A DNA stretch of 64,000 nucleotides from Melieria omissa (GCA_963971225.1 OZ020267.1:4526001-4590000); one strand, 5' to 3'. Shown: positions 12,651 through 24,678, counted from the stretch's first letter. The notes: a model not told the origin generated them from the sequence alone. Translations and numbers: made by a program.

Positions 12651-13160
12651 CCTTTTCAACCCCAAAGTTGTCTGAGAGCAACTTCACCTATTTGTCATCT
12701 TCTAGCAAAAGCTACGATTGATTTATAGGTTTAATTTACGTAAGCACCAACAAGTTAATGTTTTTAGAAGTGAATTCAAAGCAAATGACAAAAATTGTAC
12801 TTTTAGCCCCAAAATAATTTCCAATAATTTCCAGCGATATCAGAGAAAGTTTGTGTTCTAATTGAAGTCTAAGAATTGGGTGTGTTTGATCAAAACTCTG
12901 TTTCTTTAAATTAAATTAAAAAGTGATAATTTTGTATTTTCTTTTTAATATTAAATAATTTTTTTGCAATTAAAAAATATTTATACAAAATTTATTTAAC
13001 CCGTTTTAAGCTAAATTTGTTCAGTAAACTAGCTCCAGAACTCAACCAAAGATTCGTGGTGACTTCAAATGTCGTGTGCACACTTCTTAGGGAAGTGATT
13101 CATGATTTAAATACCAAAAAGTAATATCGAGACACAGCGTAAAATTTGGGGTCAAAAGGG
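12651..13160. mobile_element. TTAA-type MITE, family A copy 2 (510 bp)
   Basis: Starts CCTTTTCAACCCC, ends GGTCAAAAGGG, with TTAA at 12647-12650 and 13161-13164. The interior is collinear with 2061-2589 (shared blocks AGCAAAAGCTACGATTGATT and TAATATCGAGACACAG). Confidence 0.85.
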
Positions 13161-13360
13161 TTAAGTATGGAAAATTTCCAGTGCTTTCAGTGCGGTGTCA
13201 AAGTATAGTCATCGTTGGATGTAAGACTCTCTTTGAGAAACAGAGACTACAACGCAATGTCCAGTGATGACTCCAATGAGTTAACCGTATGGAAGCACAA
13301 TTGGATGAGAGTATTTCTAAGCGAAGGCTTGAGGCGCTTCTTCTTCTTCTGCAGCCGCCG

Positions 13361-13384
13361 TAGCTCAGCTGGCTAGTGCGTTGG
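13361..13384 (+). repeat. tRNA-like A-box fragment (SINE head or tRNA relic)
   Basis: TAGCTCAGCTGG is a perfect tRNA A-box in a D-arm-like context (GCCGCCG before, CTAGTGCG after). No anticodon arm or B-box follows, so it is not a functional tRNA. A truncated tRNA-derived SINE is likely. Confidence 0.5.
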
Positions 13385-14186
13385 GCCATAAATAAGCATC
13401 AATAAGTTTTAATAACGATTAAAAATGTTTGAAAATTCTAAATTAAAAAACTAAAAAATTAAAAACTAAGTAATAAGTAATAATATTTCCACTTTCAAAC
13501 TACCCCAACTTTTAATGTGCAACAAAATGGCTGCCAGCAACCTGTATGATGCAAGCTGATACTACCAAAGACATTAATATATAAAAAGAACACCAAAATC
13601 TAACAAACAATCAAAAATTGTAGGAGACAGCGAATTGGATACAAAGATACGAGCAGGTATGCAGCCCGCATTTTTTCCATTTCGTCTCCAAGCCAAACAC
13701 ACACAAGAAATGCACTAAAGAAAAACAAAGCAGAGTCACCGAAGGACTCATGATACCTGCAGCAACTAACAAAAAACTTCAAAAAATGTACACAACAACC
13801 GAAACTGCTTGCTTGACATTAGACAAAAATATGACAGCAAACGACATTTTATCAGCGGGAGAAATATTCGACGAGAAGGGTTCATTGTTTGGACATCTGT
13901 GCAGTCAGCGAATGGGAGAAAGTCAAGCAGGAAACATGATCAGTGGCCGCAGCAGGTATGCTGGCGATATGACAAATTGTCGTTTTATACCAAAACAAAT
14001 TGGACAAACTAGCACATCTATGCGCTACACGCTCAAGGACATTGTTGCACTAAAGGCTTCATGTCGTCTAGCGTTGATCAAAACGTTTAAAAAAGGCCTT
14101 CAAGCCGTTTGCACGCTTACTAATCAGCACATTAACTCTTAGCGCGTCTCACGCCTATAAAATTGTATTTTAGTTTTTGTACTCAC
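13385..14186. other. abd-A intron DNA downstream of the microexon
   Basis: Contains a plus-strand ORF of 130 codons (13750-14142) antisense to abd-A that I do not recognise; no promoter or splice context supports it. Confidence 0.5.
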
Positions 14187-14234
14187 CATTGAAATCGCCA
14201 CAAACGACGCGCTCGAAAGGACTTCCCATCCAAT
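14187..14234 (-). CDS. abd-A: abdominal-A coding exon 3 (48-nt microexon, TDWM motif and linker)
   Basis: Too short to appear as a long ORF. Minus-strand translation, joined to the G from exon 2, reads DWMGSPFERVVCGDFN, the AbdA linker between the hexapeptide and the homeodomain. The acceptor is CTTTTTTCCAG (AG at 14236-14235) and the donor GTGAGT (GT at 14186-14185); both intron phases are 1, so the exon is 16 codons and frame-neutral. It supplies the DWM of the TDWM motif, an AbdA-specific cofactor-interaction motif (family knowledge). The next exon, which should start with the GPNG linker and the homeobox, is not in the remaining 14186 bases to the left: I see no homeodomain coding there. 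Confidence 0.96.
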
Positions 14235-14439
14235 CTGGAAAAAAGTAAAGAAAAAATGTGTCTTAGTCTTTAGTTGAGAAAACCGAAAAAATATGAAAAA
14301 TAATTTTTAAGAAAGAGTAATTTACAAATAAAAAAATATACAAAATTACTTTTGCACATTTTAATGGCTGCCATTAGTTGATGGCACCAACTGCCGCCGA
14401 TTCGCCGTGGACCAGCAAGCAGCTCAAGCACTTGGCACT

Positions 14440-14448
14440 TGACCTTGA
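14440..14448 (-). promoter_or_regulatory. FTZ-F1/ERR-type nuclear-receptor half site
   Basis: TGACCTTGA on the plus strand (TCAAGGTCA on minus) is a perfect extended half site, 206 bp upstream of the microexon in a GC-richer intron patch (14340-14500). Function not shown. Confidence 0.25.
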
Positions 14449-15509
14449 CCGGCGTTATTGTTGAAGGGCTTCGAGCACATGTGCGCCCCGCCATTCCCAC
14501 AGCGCACAACTGAAACCTTTATCTCGATTCTAAATCATGTTTTGAACTTTTCCGCCAGTTCAAGTATGTGTAAAAATCTCAACGCTGTATATTGTTGTTG
14601 TAATATTTTTCAATAAACATTTATTATTTCTTGGCAATGTCGGCAATTTCATTCATCGTTTGTGAAATTTTCAATCATTCAAAAAACGACAACAACAAAT
14701 TTTTATCAATTTTGCGCATATTTTCGCTACCATAAATGGGAATTTTAATTGCGTGTAGATGGAATGGAATAAAAAACAAAATGGCATTAAAACTGCAAAA
14801 ACATTCGGCATTTCGTGCGAGAACAGTGCAATTGCACACATTCTGTTTTGCGGCAAAAATTTGTGAAATTTAAATGAGAAAACGAAAAAATGTTGAAATC
14901 ATGAATTACAGAAATGAAAGTTATGGCAACAATATGTGGCGCAATGCGTCGTTGGCGTTTCAGCTTTTTTTCATTGCGCCGATGATGGAATTGTGCGGCT
15001 GTCTGTTTGTTTGTCTGTCTATTCGACAGAGTGAGTGAATGGCCGGCTGACCGCAGCAATGCAGCAAAGCACAATGCATTTTCATTGTGGGTGCGTGTGT
15101 GTGGGTGTGTGTGTGTAGGAAATGCGAAAACGACTAAGTGTTGGTTGTGTGCCTGAGTAATGAATGAATGGAATTGAATCGATGCATTTTTAATTGGAAA
15201 ACAGAAAATTTTATTTTATTGAAAATTGTGCAGTGTCACCGAAATATGTGAACAATCACACTTGGGCGCATTTTCCGCTATAGCAGTGAGAGATATTATA
15301 AAGTTGTTTATAACAAGAAGAAAAATAGAAAATGTTGCTGATAAGACACCCAGATTGGGTGCATTACCTATGAGTAATGCGGCGTTGTGGCTATTAAATA
15401 GTCAACAGGATACACTTTGATTCCTTAATGCTTTAGTTTGCTCTCTGTGGAAACAGAAAAAGCCAGGTGGCTTTGAACAACACTTTGAAATAAATGGAAA
15501 TTACATTAA

Positions 15510-17040
15510 CCCTTTCGCTATTTTGTTGGCCATATGGCAACATGCTACTTTGTGGACGTCTCAACCCTCTATGTTCCAGGAAAACATTTTTTGATTGGTC
15601 CTTAGAATAGTTTGAAGTTTTAGGAAAAATACGAAATTCATAAACTGAACATTTAAGTTTAAAGGAAGGAAAAAAAAGTGACGCTGCTTTTTTGAGCCAC
15701 AATCAGGCAAAAACCACTGAACCGATTTAGATGAAATAAACACAAACCATTTTTTTATCTGGGGGAATGGTACATAGGCTATATGAGAATGACCACGCCC
15801 CCTTCTTACGACCACTATAGCGTGTCATTGCGGCAAACATAGACTATAACATAATCGACCACGCCCACTTTTCGTGCCCACTAAACTAACAAAAGTATTA
15901 ATATCAAATGATTTCGTGCTTCATTGATGTTAACATAGGATATATAAGATTGACCACGCCCACCTAATATGCCTTTTAGCCACGCCCATGTCTGAAAAAT
16001 AATGTTGATCTAAAATGATTCTATGTTTCATAGCGGTAAACATAAGCTATGTAAGGTTGACCACGCCCACTTTTTACGCCTTCCTGGAATGCCCATTATG
16101 ATGATAGATGGCACCTCCAAGGCAACTTAAATTTTCAATATGGAATATCTTCGGAATGAGAAATCGGGCAGCATTAAAATTTGGTGCGGGGCCACCGTTT
16201 GATGTGCCGTTTCACTGGTACAACTTTGTGAGCGTTGGACAAGGGGCGTGGACTTTTTAAGCAACTCAAATGTTTTGAATAACTGTGGAACTACAAATCA
16301 CACATCAAATATTTAAGATTTAGATGTGCCCTTCGACATGGGAATGGGGTAGGTATTGGACGAGGGGCATGGCACGGTCCGTAGAACCCAGAAACAATAA
16401 GTTGGAAAGCTTTGAGGTTGTCTATACCATCGTCCCAAAGATGTGTCGTTCTACTGGCAAAATTTTATGGGCGTTGAACAAGAGGTGGGGCATATTTTTT
16501 GTGACTGAAGTTTTCAGCGTAACTTGGAACTGAAACTCGCATATCAATGAAACCGGGTCACACCCTTCGACTGGAGGAATGGATTGGGCACTACATAAAA
16601 GAGGCGTGGCCTCGCCCATAGAGTGTAGTATGAAGAAACTAATATTATTTATTATTTATTTATGATTTTAAGCTTGCGTGCAAAGCCGCAGGGTCCTGCT
16701 AGTGGTATATATTGACATAGTAAAGAAAGAAAGAAGCAGACAATTTATATAACTTTTTAATTTGACGATTTCTTTCAATTTAGATACTTTTTTTTTAATT
16801 TTGGCTGAAGTAAATGAAGAAATATTCAAATTTTCGTTATGCGTAAACATTTTTATGTTTGAGTTATTATTACAGCCACAACGATGTGGTTTATCTCATA
16901 GAAAAACACTCTAAAATACAGGGTCCGAGTATAAAAATTAAAAAGTTTCTTATGGATTGCTGCTAATATAAACACATGAAAGCCTAAAATGTAAAATTAA
17001 AAATTTTAACTTTCCCTAGTAAAAATCTGTAGCGAAAGGG
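15510..17040. mobile_element. TTAA-type element with CCCTTTCGCTA ends (1531 bp)
   Basis: Starts CCCTTTCGCTATTTTG and ends AAAATCTGTAGCGAAAGGG, with TTAA at 15506-15509 and 17041-17044. No transposase seen. The terminal parts match the shorter copy ending at 58455; the middle (about 15770-16640) is extra, made of degenerate repeats rich in GACCACGCCCAC. A piggyBac-type non-autonomous element. Confidence 0.8.
15769..16080. repeat. degenerate tandem units with ACCACGCCC motifs
   Basis: Four units of the pattern ACATAGGCTAT...GACCACGCCCAC occur with motifs at 15791, 15857, 15952 and 16059; a variant GCCACGCCCA is at 15979. The reverse motif GGCGTGG recurs to about 16610. CCACGCCCAC resembles KLF/Sp-type binding sites. 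Confidence 0.6.
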
Positions 17041-17044
17041 TTAA

Positions 17045-20000
17045 ATAGTCAAATTTTGATTCCTTAATGCTTTAGAAGAGGAAATCTCTGTCAAAATATT
17101 TTTAGTATTTTTTTGTTTCTCAATTGTTAAATTTTTTTTAATGACTAATATTTTGCACAGAACAAGTTCCTTCTTCCGGGTCTTGCAACATGAAAAGTCA
17201 TTTTAACCCTTCAAGCGCTTCTAATGCAATTTAGTCAATTTCGTTGTTATCTTTTAAGCACTTAGCGCCGCCAAGTCGACTACTTTGCAGTAGTCTTAAG
17301 CACAAAACAAATGTTCTCAAATTTGATGAATGTCGAAGAGATAACAACACATGCCGGCAGTGCATTTTGTGCAAATAATTGAAAAAAAATTATCCATTTA
17401 TTTGATGCGTGTGCACTGGCGCGTATGCCATTCTTTATGCTTTATCAACATAATCAAACGATTAGGAAAATCCAACGATGTGAAAATGAAATTCCAGCCA
17501 CTGCACAGTGAACAGTGAACAGCGCAGCGTGTATTACGCTGGCGTAAAATATTAAAATTCATTAGTTAAATTGCATTTTGTGCCCTCCTGCCCCCGTTGA
17601 CAACTCTTTCCAATTGCCGCTGCAGCAACGACAGCAACAGCGACGCCGGTTGTACTCGCTGGGGGCAGCAAAATTTATAGAAATGTTTATCGGGAAATGG
17701 CTGCTACTGGGCTTGGAGCACGACAGTGGATGGTGCGGTGAAGGGGGGGTCGAGCTAAAGCACAACTGCTGCAGCAGACGAATAGACAGACAGAGCAAGT
17801 GTGGCATTGCTGCAACGAGGGACGAAGAGTCGAAATGGCACTTGGCACGCCGCAGCGCACTTTGAGTGCTTGCAGTTTGTCTGTGACTATCTATGTGTAT
17901 GTGTGTGTGTTCTTTGATGTGCGTGCTTTTGCCAGCCATCGAGCCAGTGTGCCAACCCGTCTCAGCCATCTAGACAGCAGCTAAGCGACAGTCAGCTTTG
18001 ACTTTATTTGCACTGCGTCTACGATCTTGTTGACAATTTCATATTGTGGAATTATGCGCACATGCCATGTAACTCACTGACTGGCAGAGCTCGCTGCAGT
18101 GCGCGCTTAATCCTCGCAGCAACAGCGAGCGCAATTTATTTAAATTTTTGCCTGGTGGAATGGCAAACGCGCTGAAAAGTTTACGCAAACAGCAATAAAA
18201 GACCACCAAAGACGCTTCACCATTGCCACGAGAACGGAAAAGCCCAGTGGGCACTAGACCAACAACAACTTTTGTCGACAAATATCTTTACAGAAAAGTT
18301 TTTTCCATACTATTTTGTGAGCAAATTGCTTTAAGTTGGTGCTAACAGCAATTTGCATTTTTGCAAGTAACTTGCAGTGAATTGAACATTCGAATGTAAA
18401 ACAAAAACGTTAATGTTGTTAAATTTTAATTTCTATGGAAACAAAACTCATTCAAAATCTATTCCACATTAGGCAAAAAGACAAAAATTCATTATCAGAT
18501 CGTATCTCTTGTCCAAAGATCCCAATAGATATCTGGACTTTGTTCGAATCGCATTAAAATTCAAAAAGTGAATACATCAGATAATCAAAAGTCTTAAATT
18601 AACATCAATCGATCTGAGTATTCTATTTGTTTTATGCATCCAATTCACACGAATGATAGAGTCCCAAATGTTCGGCTGTCTCTTTTTGTTTCCCAGCAAT
18701 CAAAGCGGCATAAATCTCACGTTAAGGTATGCAAAATAAAAACATAAACTAAACTGACCCACATAAATTTTCCCACTCATTCTCAATTCAATGCGCAACA
18801 AGATTTATTTGTTTAACTCGCTTGCGATTTTCTGGTCAAAGAAAAAAGTCGCGCAGCGGCTAATTGTGGCCAATAGCCGCAACGTTCAGCCAGGGCGATT
18901 GGGTGGCAACTGCGCAGCGGCAAAGAAAACACCAAAAATAAAATGAGTGAAAAATAGCCTTGACGCTATTTAAATTACAAAGCGCAGATACGTAACAACA
19001 ACAAATTATAAAGCATTAACACCAACACACAGTCACATGACGGACACATTAAAAAATTAAACGATTAACGATTAATCGGCAATAGCTTTGGTGTCGGCCG
19101 AACCCAATTTTGTAATTGAGTGCGGTTTGGAAGTGGAAACATTTGTGGATATTTGAGCGATGCTTTGGATGAAAGTCCAAACAAAAAAAGTTGAAAACGC
19201 AATATTTTCGAACTTTTTGTGTTCTATCTACCGAAAATGAGAGAAAATAGCTCTTATTTTCGCATTTTCGAAATTTCGAAATTTACTCAACAGACTTACT
19301 TGTAGCAGTGATGAACAAAAGGCATTCTTGGGATTAAAATCTCCCACTATCTGTTGGGATTATGACAAAAAGGTTTAAGGTTTGGTTTGAAACCCTCCAA
19401 ACTAAAATACTGTGTGCACCACTGGTTCGTGTTCATTTAAGGATTTTTTTTAAATAGGTATAGCTATATTTTTCAAGTTTGTTCAACATGTTAAAAAAAT
19501 TCAATTGAAAAGGGCGAAATATAAAAATGGGTTCACTCCATTTTGTCGTATTAAACGGGGTTTTAATAAAAAAAACACAAAACATTGAAAGTAGAAGATC
19601 GAAATTAACTACCATTACTGGATTGAGAATATTTAATTTGTATTTCTTATTCGGCACCTGGCAACCATAGGCCGAACCTACTTTAGACGAGTAGGTTCGG
19701 CCTTTGGTTTGGCTTCGGTATCAGCCAAAAAATTGTTATCTGTTGAACACTGATAAGGACTATTACTACAACAACAAAATACCAATGCAGAAAATGCAAC
19801 ACTGACAACAACAATAACTTTTCATAAACGTTAACTCAATTTCATATTTTTATGTTTATGTTCTGTTTAAACACCCAACAACAAACACACAACCCGTCAC
19901 AAAAGTAACAACAAAACATTAGAGAAATTAATGACACGCGGAAAAAGAATTCAAATTCTTACGTGAACCACACCACAGAAGTAAAAGCAGTTTGGGAAGA

Positions 20001-21177
20001 AGAAGCAGGGACAGCAGCACTGCCGCCACAACAGAAACAAAACAAAAAAGAAATAAATAAAGCGAAACGCTCGGAAGCGACCGTTATGAATTGTACGCAA
20101 ATTGGCAATAACGATGCCATTTATCTATTGTTTATATACTGCGCGGCCATAAAGGTATAATTTAAATGGAGGCAATTGTTGAAATGCGGTCGGGCAGCAG
20201 CAGCGCAGCCACTTGAGGCGCACTGGCAGCTGAGGGATCAGCTGGGGAGCCATGGGGAGCGCAGATCGCGTAGTGACGGTGTGGGTGAACTGTATGAAGT
20301 GGCACGGACGAGAGTCGTCTGTCAAGTGGCGTTGCTGGAAATGGAAAAATCGGCACAGTGGTAGGTACCACAGATGATTCATAACAAGGTCGATGCATTT
20401 TTCAACTATATTTTATCATAAAAATTCTTAGAAGTATGTAAATTGTAAAAAGTGATTCATTAAGTTGGTTTATAAATCATCTTTGAACAACCTAATCTGA
20501 ATGCTCGAGTCGGAAAGTTATCGCGGATGACTCCTTAAGAATGTGTGTGGGGGATTAAGACCCGTCGGTAATTTTAACTGTATGTTATATGGTAACTTTA
20601 TATGCTCCCTTTCAGCATAATGCAATTAAATCTCTTTATAGAAGTCACCTAAACTTTTACCTGGTGACTAGGTGAGTTTACACATCTGCGAACTAATATG
20701 GTTAACGAAAAAAGTAGGTTGTACTGGAGATTTCTAAGCTCGGAAACCAGAGCCACGGGGGCCTGTCAACGAAGGCACTAACTAGATTGTGATCCCGATT
20801 GATTCTGTTTTCGCCAAACAAGCAACGGAGTGTTATGTTGATTCTAGAATCTAGATGGACGGCTGGATGTGGCTAATAGTCTGACAAGGATTGCTCAGAA
20901 GATGCGAGAATGAGAACTAATATCACCTGTACGTCTCTAATGACCACTGAGACAACTGGTGCGGTAGACAGTGGTTAGATGCTGACAAATAGAACGTTTG
21001 ATGTGCGCTCTGGTACTGACTCGCTACGCAACTTCTTCCAAAAAACAAGGAGGTATTCAGTTAAGATTGAGAATTCAGATCTTAGAAAAACGGATTTTAA
21101 ATAAAAAAGAACTTTCAGGGAGCCTTGCTTAAATAAATCAATGTTGTAAATGCAACAGACGACTGAGGAACTCTGTC
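17045..21177. other. 10-kb abd-A intron, central part
   Basis: Non-coding. GC-richer islands at about 17560-17990, 18050-18260 and 20160-20370 stand out from AT-rich surroundings and are plausible regulatory elements. The overlapping ORFs in them run in several frames and are low-complexity. Confidence 0.6.
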
Positions 21178-21181
21178 TTAA

Positions 21182-21418
21182 CCCGTTCGGGACTACTGAG
21201 ATAATACTTTCCATCAAGTTTTTAATGCCCCTCAAAACAATTATTCAAATCCTACGACTCACGAAAAATATTTTTCCGATTTCGGTGTTCCCACATAAAA
21301 GAATGATTTAAGAATTTGTGAGCATCCAATATAATTTTCTAACCTGAAAAGGCATAGCATGAAAATATTTTTACTGAAAATATTTTGGATTTCCAAAATA
21401 GACTCCGTTCCAAAAGGA
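21182..21418. mobile_element. TTAA-type MITE, family B copy 1 (237 bp)
   Basis: Starts CCCGTTCGGGACTACTGAG, ends TCCGTTCCAAAAGGA, with TTAA at 21178-21181 and 21419-21422. Collinear with 25763-25994 (AATAATAC, AATTTGTGAG and AATATTTTGG blocks). Ends are partly decayed. Confidence 0.8.
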
Positions 21419-21824
21419 TTAAACTTGTTTTCGTATTTTCAACCAAGGGTTTTGGTTAGTGCTAACCAAGTTAATGAAATGACACCAAACTGCTAACTGA
21501 TATACTTAGATCAAATGAAGATCAGTTGGGTATAGTTAAATATAGCTGCTTGCTTTTCTTGGCATCCAAAAATATTGACAAAAAGTAATGATGCTTTTGA
21601 GAATCGATTACTGCAGAGTGGATGATTTCAAGTATTGGGAATTGTTCCAAAGGATAAAATCTTTTCATCAAAGAAAAAAATTGTCCGTTGGCTTTTTTCA
21701 ATGATTTAATTTAACTTTTCCAAACTAAACTAAACTAACTTTTCAAAAGTATTTTTTGAACTCATGGTACTTACATAATGGGCACTGTACACTGTTTTCA
21801 GAATAGGGAATTTACAACCAAAAG

Positions 21825-22690
21825 CACTGTTGCCAGATCTAGACATTTAAGAGATTCTTGGCCATTTAGGAGACTTTTTAGGAGGAAGAATTGTTTAGGA
21901 GAAAGTTTAGGGAATCTATATTTTATGTTAGGGGATTTTTTTGGTTCCTTAGTGGGTTTTTGGGAGATTTTTGGATAACGAAGTATGATGTATCAGATCA
22001 GGATCCGGACATTTCCTCCTATATTTATGAGCTTCTTGGCATTTTAGCGTATTTTTTTGGAGGAAGAATTGTTTAGGAGAAAGTTAAGAAGATTTATATT
22101 TTATGTAAGGGGATTTTTCAAATCCTTAGTGGATTTTTGGGAGATTTTTGTATAACGAAGTATGATGTATTGGGAACACTGACAACAAAACATATTTTGT
22201 CAGTTATTGTAATAGTCAAAACACCCTGTTGTGTTAAAAATGTGTAAGCTTAGAAAATATAAGCTCGTTCTATCTCGATCTCACTTATTGCTGTCACAAT
22301 GAAACCTCGCCAAAAAAAGGACTTTTTGTTTGTTATGTGTTTTGTTTTTGTTAAGTTTTTGTTGTAAAGCTGAAGATGAATAAAAAAAAGGCTGTCTAAA
22401 ACAAATTATATGTACATATCTTTATTTTTTTAAGTTTAAGTTTAAGTTTTTATATTTAATTCCTTGAAAAATACACAAATTTAAACAAATTTGAGGAGAT
22501 TTTTGAACTTTTGTGAGGAAATTTCAGAATAAATATATATATTTTTATTTTTTATGAGAAGTTTAATTCCTTTAAAAAGATGCAAATTTAAAAAAAATTT
22601 TAGGAGATTTTTTGTTTTTTACTTTTGGGAGGAAATTTCAGTATTTTTTAAGATTTAGGAGAAAGTAATTTCAGGTATTTGGCAACACTG
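21825..22690. mobile_element. hAT-type element, TTGCCAGAT family, copy 1 (866 bp)
   Basis: Starts CACTGTTGCCAGAT, ends ATTTGGCAACACTG. Flanks ACCAAAAG and TCTAAAAG match at 6 of 8 bases. Contains an internal duplication: GAAGAATTGTTTAGGAGAAAG occurs near 21883 and again near 22061. Full of GGAGATTTTT repeats; no coding capacity. Confidence 0.75.
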
Positions 22691-22776
22691 TCTAAAAGTA
22701 TCGATTATACCCTATTTGCTATGCCAAAATTTCACTATCCCATCCGTACGACTGACTTCTTTTAAGCTTCTATATA

Positions 22777-23223
22777 CGTGGGTGGTCCGATAAGTACTTA
22801 GTCTACAAAAGAAAAACGAAAATTTTGGAAAAGTGGCGATTTGATACACTTGACCCAGCGATGCTCCAACTTCTTTAACCCGTCTGAAAAATACGTTACT
22901 TACAATACAAGTGACTTTTTCAAGTTTGGAAACAAAAAGAAGTCACACGGGGCCAAATCTGGAGAATACGGTGGATGGGGCAGCTGTTCGTAGCCTAATG
23001 CGACCAATTTGGCGAATCACCGACCGATATTGCTCTTTTTCCATTTCTCTAAAATCCGCGGACACGTTCGTTTCCACATGCGGTCAAAACCAAACTACAA
23101 ATCCAATATGGCTGAAATTTTGACAGTAGCCGTCTACGAAGATGTACTACACGATAGTAAATTTCTCTTACGATAATGGCACCATCGGGCGGTGGAGTTA
23201 AGTATTTATCGGACTGCCCACAT
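22777..23223. mobile_element. internally deleted mariner transposon (447 bp)
   Basis: Inverted ends CGTGGGTGGTCCGATAAGTA and (reverse) TGTGGGCAGTCCGATAAATA are flanked by TA on both sides, as for Tc1/mariner. The interior keeps only the two ends of a transposase on the minus strand. Confidence 0.85.
22797..23044 (-). pseudogene. mariner transposase, broken (N-terminal start fused to C-terminal end)
   Basis: Minus-strand reading from ATG at 23044 gives MEKEQYRSVIR, a mariner transposase N-terminus. After a large deletion the sequence resumes at PPYSPDLAPCDFFLFPNLKK, the block carrying the last catalytic Asp of the D,D34D triad, and then DGLKKLEHRWVKCIK near the C-terminus. The middle with the first two Asp residues is missing, so it cannot be active. 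It lies in the intron between exons 2 and 3. Confidence 0.85.
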
Positions 23224-23225
23224 AT

Positions 23226-24438
23226 CAGACGTTTAAACGCTTCACTGACTTTGCATATAACCGATATGACAAATGACAGTTAACTAGCCGCTGTCGCTCG
23301 CATATTGATCCAACACCGTGGGAGTTGCATTGGGATTAAGGTGCAATATATCGTTCACTTTATGCAGGTATCAAGCCGTAAAATATGCTGTCCCATTCTT
23401 TACTAAATCCGCATAACTGCATGGAACGCCTGTGCCGGATCTATTTGCTCAACTGGAGCATAATTCAGCCGAAAGCTCAAACTGTGCCACAAAAATCAAG
23501 ACTTGACTTTTGTTTTTTGGAAATTAGCATAAAGCTAGCGGACATTCCTATTCTGTCATTCTATATGTGTGCATACACATACACATACACATGCGGATAG
23601 ATCGTATGTGTGCGACGTTGTGTTTGTAATTTATTGTAGGCGTTGGGTGAGCGCGATCGTCGCCCCGTTGTTTCGTTCATTCATGGTTTGCTGCTGCATT
23701 CATGCGACGTGCCTTCATACGAACAGCTTCAGTTTCTTGCCCGCTGTTTGTTTTTTTGTCTATTGCTAGTTTTAACTTTGAACGTAATATATGAAAAATT
23801 TTTTCTTTCTTCTTCATTTTTGGTTAACATAAATTAATAATTTCAACCTACGACAATACGGACCGCCATGTTGTCCGTATTGTGTTCTTCTACTTGTTTG
23901 TCTGTCATTGACTTTGGCCGCTTCATGGTGTTGTTGCTCTCTGTTTGGTTTGGGTGTTTGTTGGTTGGTTTCCCCTATGACAAATTTTAAGCACGTTGCT
24001 CTTTTGTCATTTTAATTTCGATTATGTGATCGTAGTTCGATTTCAATTGTTTGAACGTGTGTATTTAAATTTTTAAAAAACTTAGGTGCTGCGGTCAGTG
24101 TGTCTATTATTATATTATTTGTACAATTCATGGATTTGTTGAACTTGTTAAAAAAAAATGCCAGACATGAACGACAGTTTTGGCAAGCGAGACATATAAA
24201 TTGAATCCATATAAAGTGGAAAATTAATATGCAACTTTGGGCAACTTTCAAATGTCCCAATATGATCACTTGCCTCAACTTACTTTATTTGGAAATTTAT
24301 TTAATGAATGAAATGTGGAAATGTGTGAAGTATTAAGAAATCATGTCAATCTTTGAAAGTTCCCAACTTTAATGTTCACAAAACTTTGTAGAAACTGCAC
24401 CCAAAGATAAGTTTATTCATTTCTATTGTTGGACTCAC
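23226..24438. other. abd-A intron DNA next to exon 2
   Basis: No gene seen. A plus-strand T-rich/GTTTG-rich stretch at 23640-23980 is ordinary fly low-complexity sequence. Confidence 0.6.
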
Positions 24439-24674
24439 CTGTTAGCGTCATCCATGGATATCGCGGCAAGTCGGCAATGCTCTGACCGGCACCGCCAGTG
24501 GGCACCACGCCCGATGATGGCTGCGTGCACGCATTGCCCAGCGAGTCCACACCAATGGCACCGGCGGAGGCCGCCGATGCAGCGGCGGCATGTTGATAGA
24601 ACTGTGCAAAACTGGACGCCGATGTGGGCGCACTCATCGACTGGTAGCTATTCATGATGCTGTCGGTGTACCTG
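24439..24674 (-). CDS. abd-A: abdominal-A coding exon 2 (YPWM hexapeptide exon)
   Basis: Continues AbdA as RYTDSIMNSYQSM and ends IADLPRYPWMTLT. It carries the YPWM hexapeptide (residues 351-354 of the assembled part), the contact for the cofactor Extradenticle/Pbx. The acceptor is TTTTGCAG; the first exon base is 24674, and C plus the AG left by exon 1 gives Ser279. The reading frame spans 78 full codons and leaves one G before the GTGAGT donor (GT at 24438-24437). A second AG three bases on (NAGNAG) would start the exon at 24671. The intron to exon 1 is 2020 bp; the intron to exon 3 is 10204 bp. The region just before YPWM (VDSLGNACTQP) is strongly AbdA-like. Confidence 0.97.
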
Positions 24675-24678
24675 CTGC
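24671..24678 (-). other. abd-A: NAGNAG tandem splice acceptor of abd-A exon 2
   Basis: Minus strand reads TTTTGCAGCAGGTACACC. Using the first AG gives CSRYTD, as in the D. melanogaster protein; using the second gives CRYTD, one residue shorter and still in frame. Confidence 0.7.

Noticed and set aside
13361..13384. tRNA gene
   Set aside because: Only the A-box and D-arm part is present; no anticodon arm, B-box or acceptor pairing.
13750..14142. 130-codon plus-strand ORF antisense to the abd-A intron
   Set aside because: No recognised domain, no splice or promoter context; length is possible by chance. A search against transposon proteins would settle it.
1..14186. Search for the abd-A homeobox exon
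   Set aside because: No minus-strand reading gives the homeodomain (WFQNRR block) or its upstream GPNG linker. The exon must be outside the window.
17562..17969. 135-codon minus-strand ORF in a GC-rich intron island
   Set aside because: Low-complexity Ser/His/Cys composition with overlapping ORFs on the other strand; no family resemblance.
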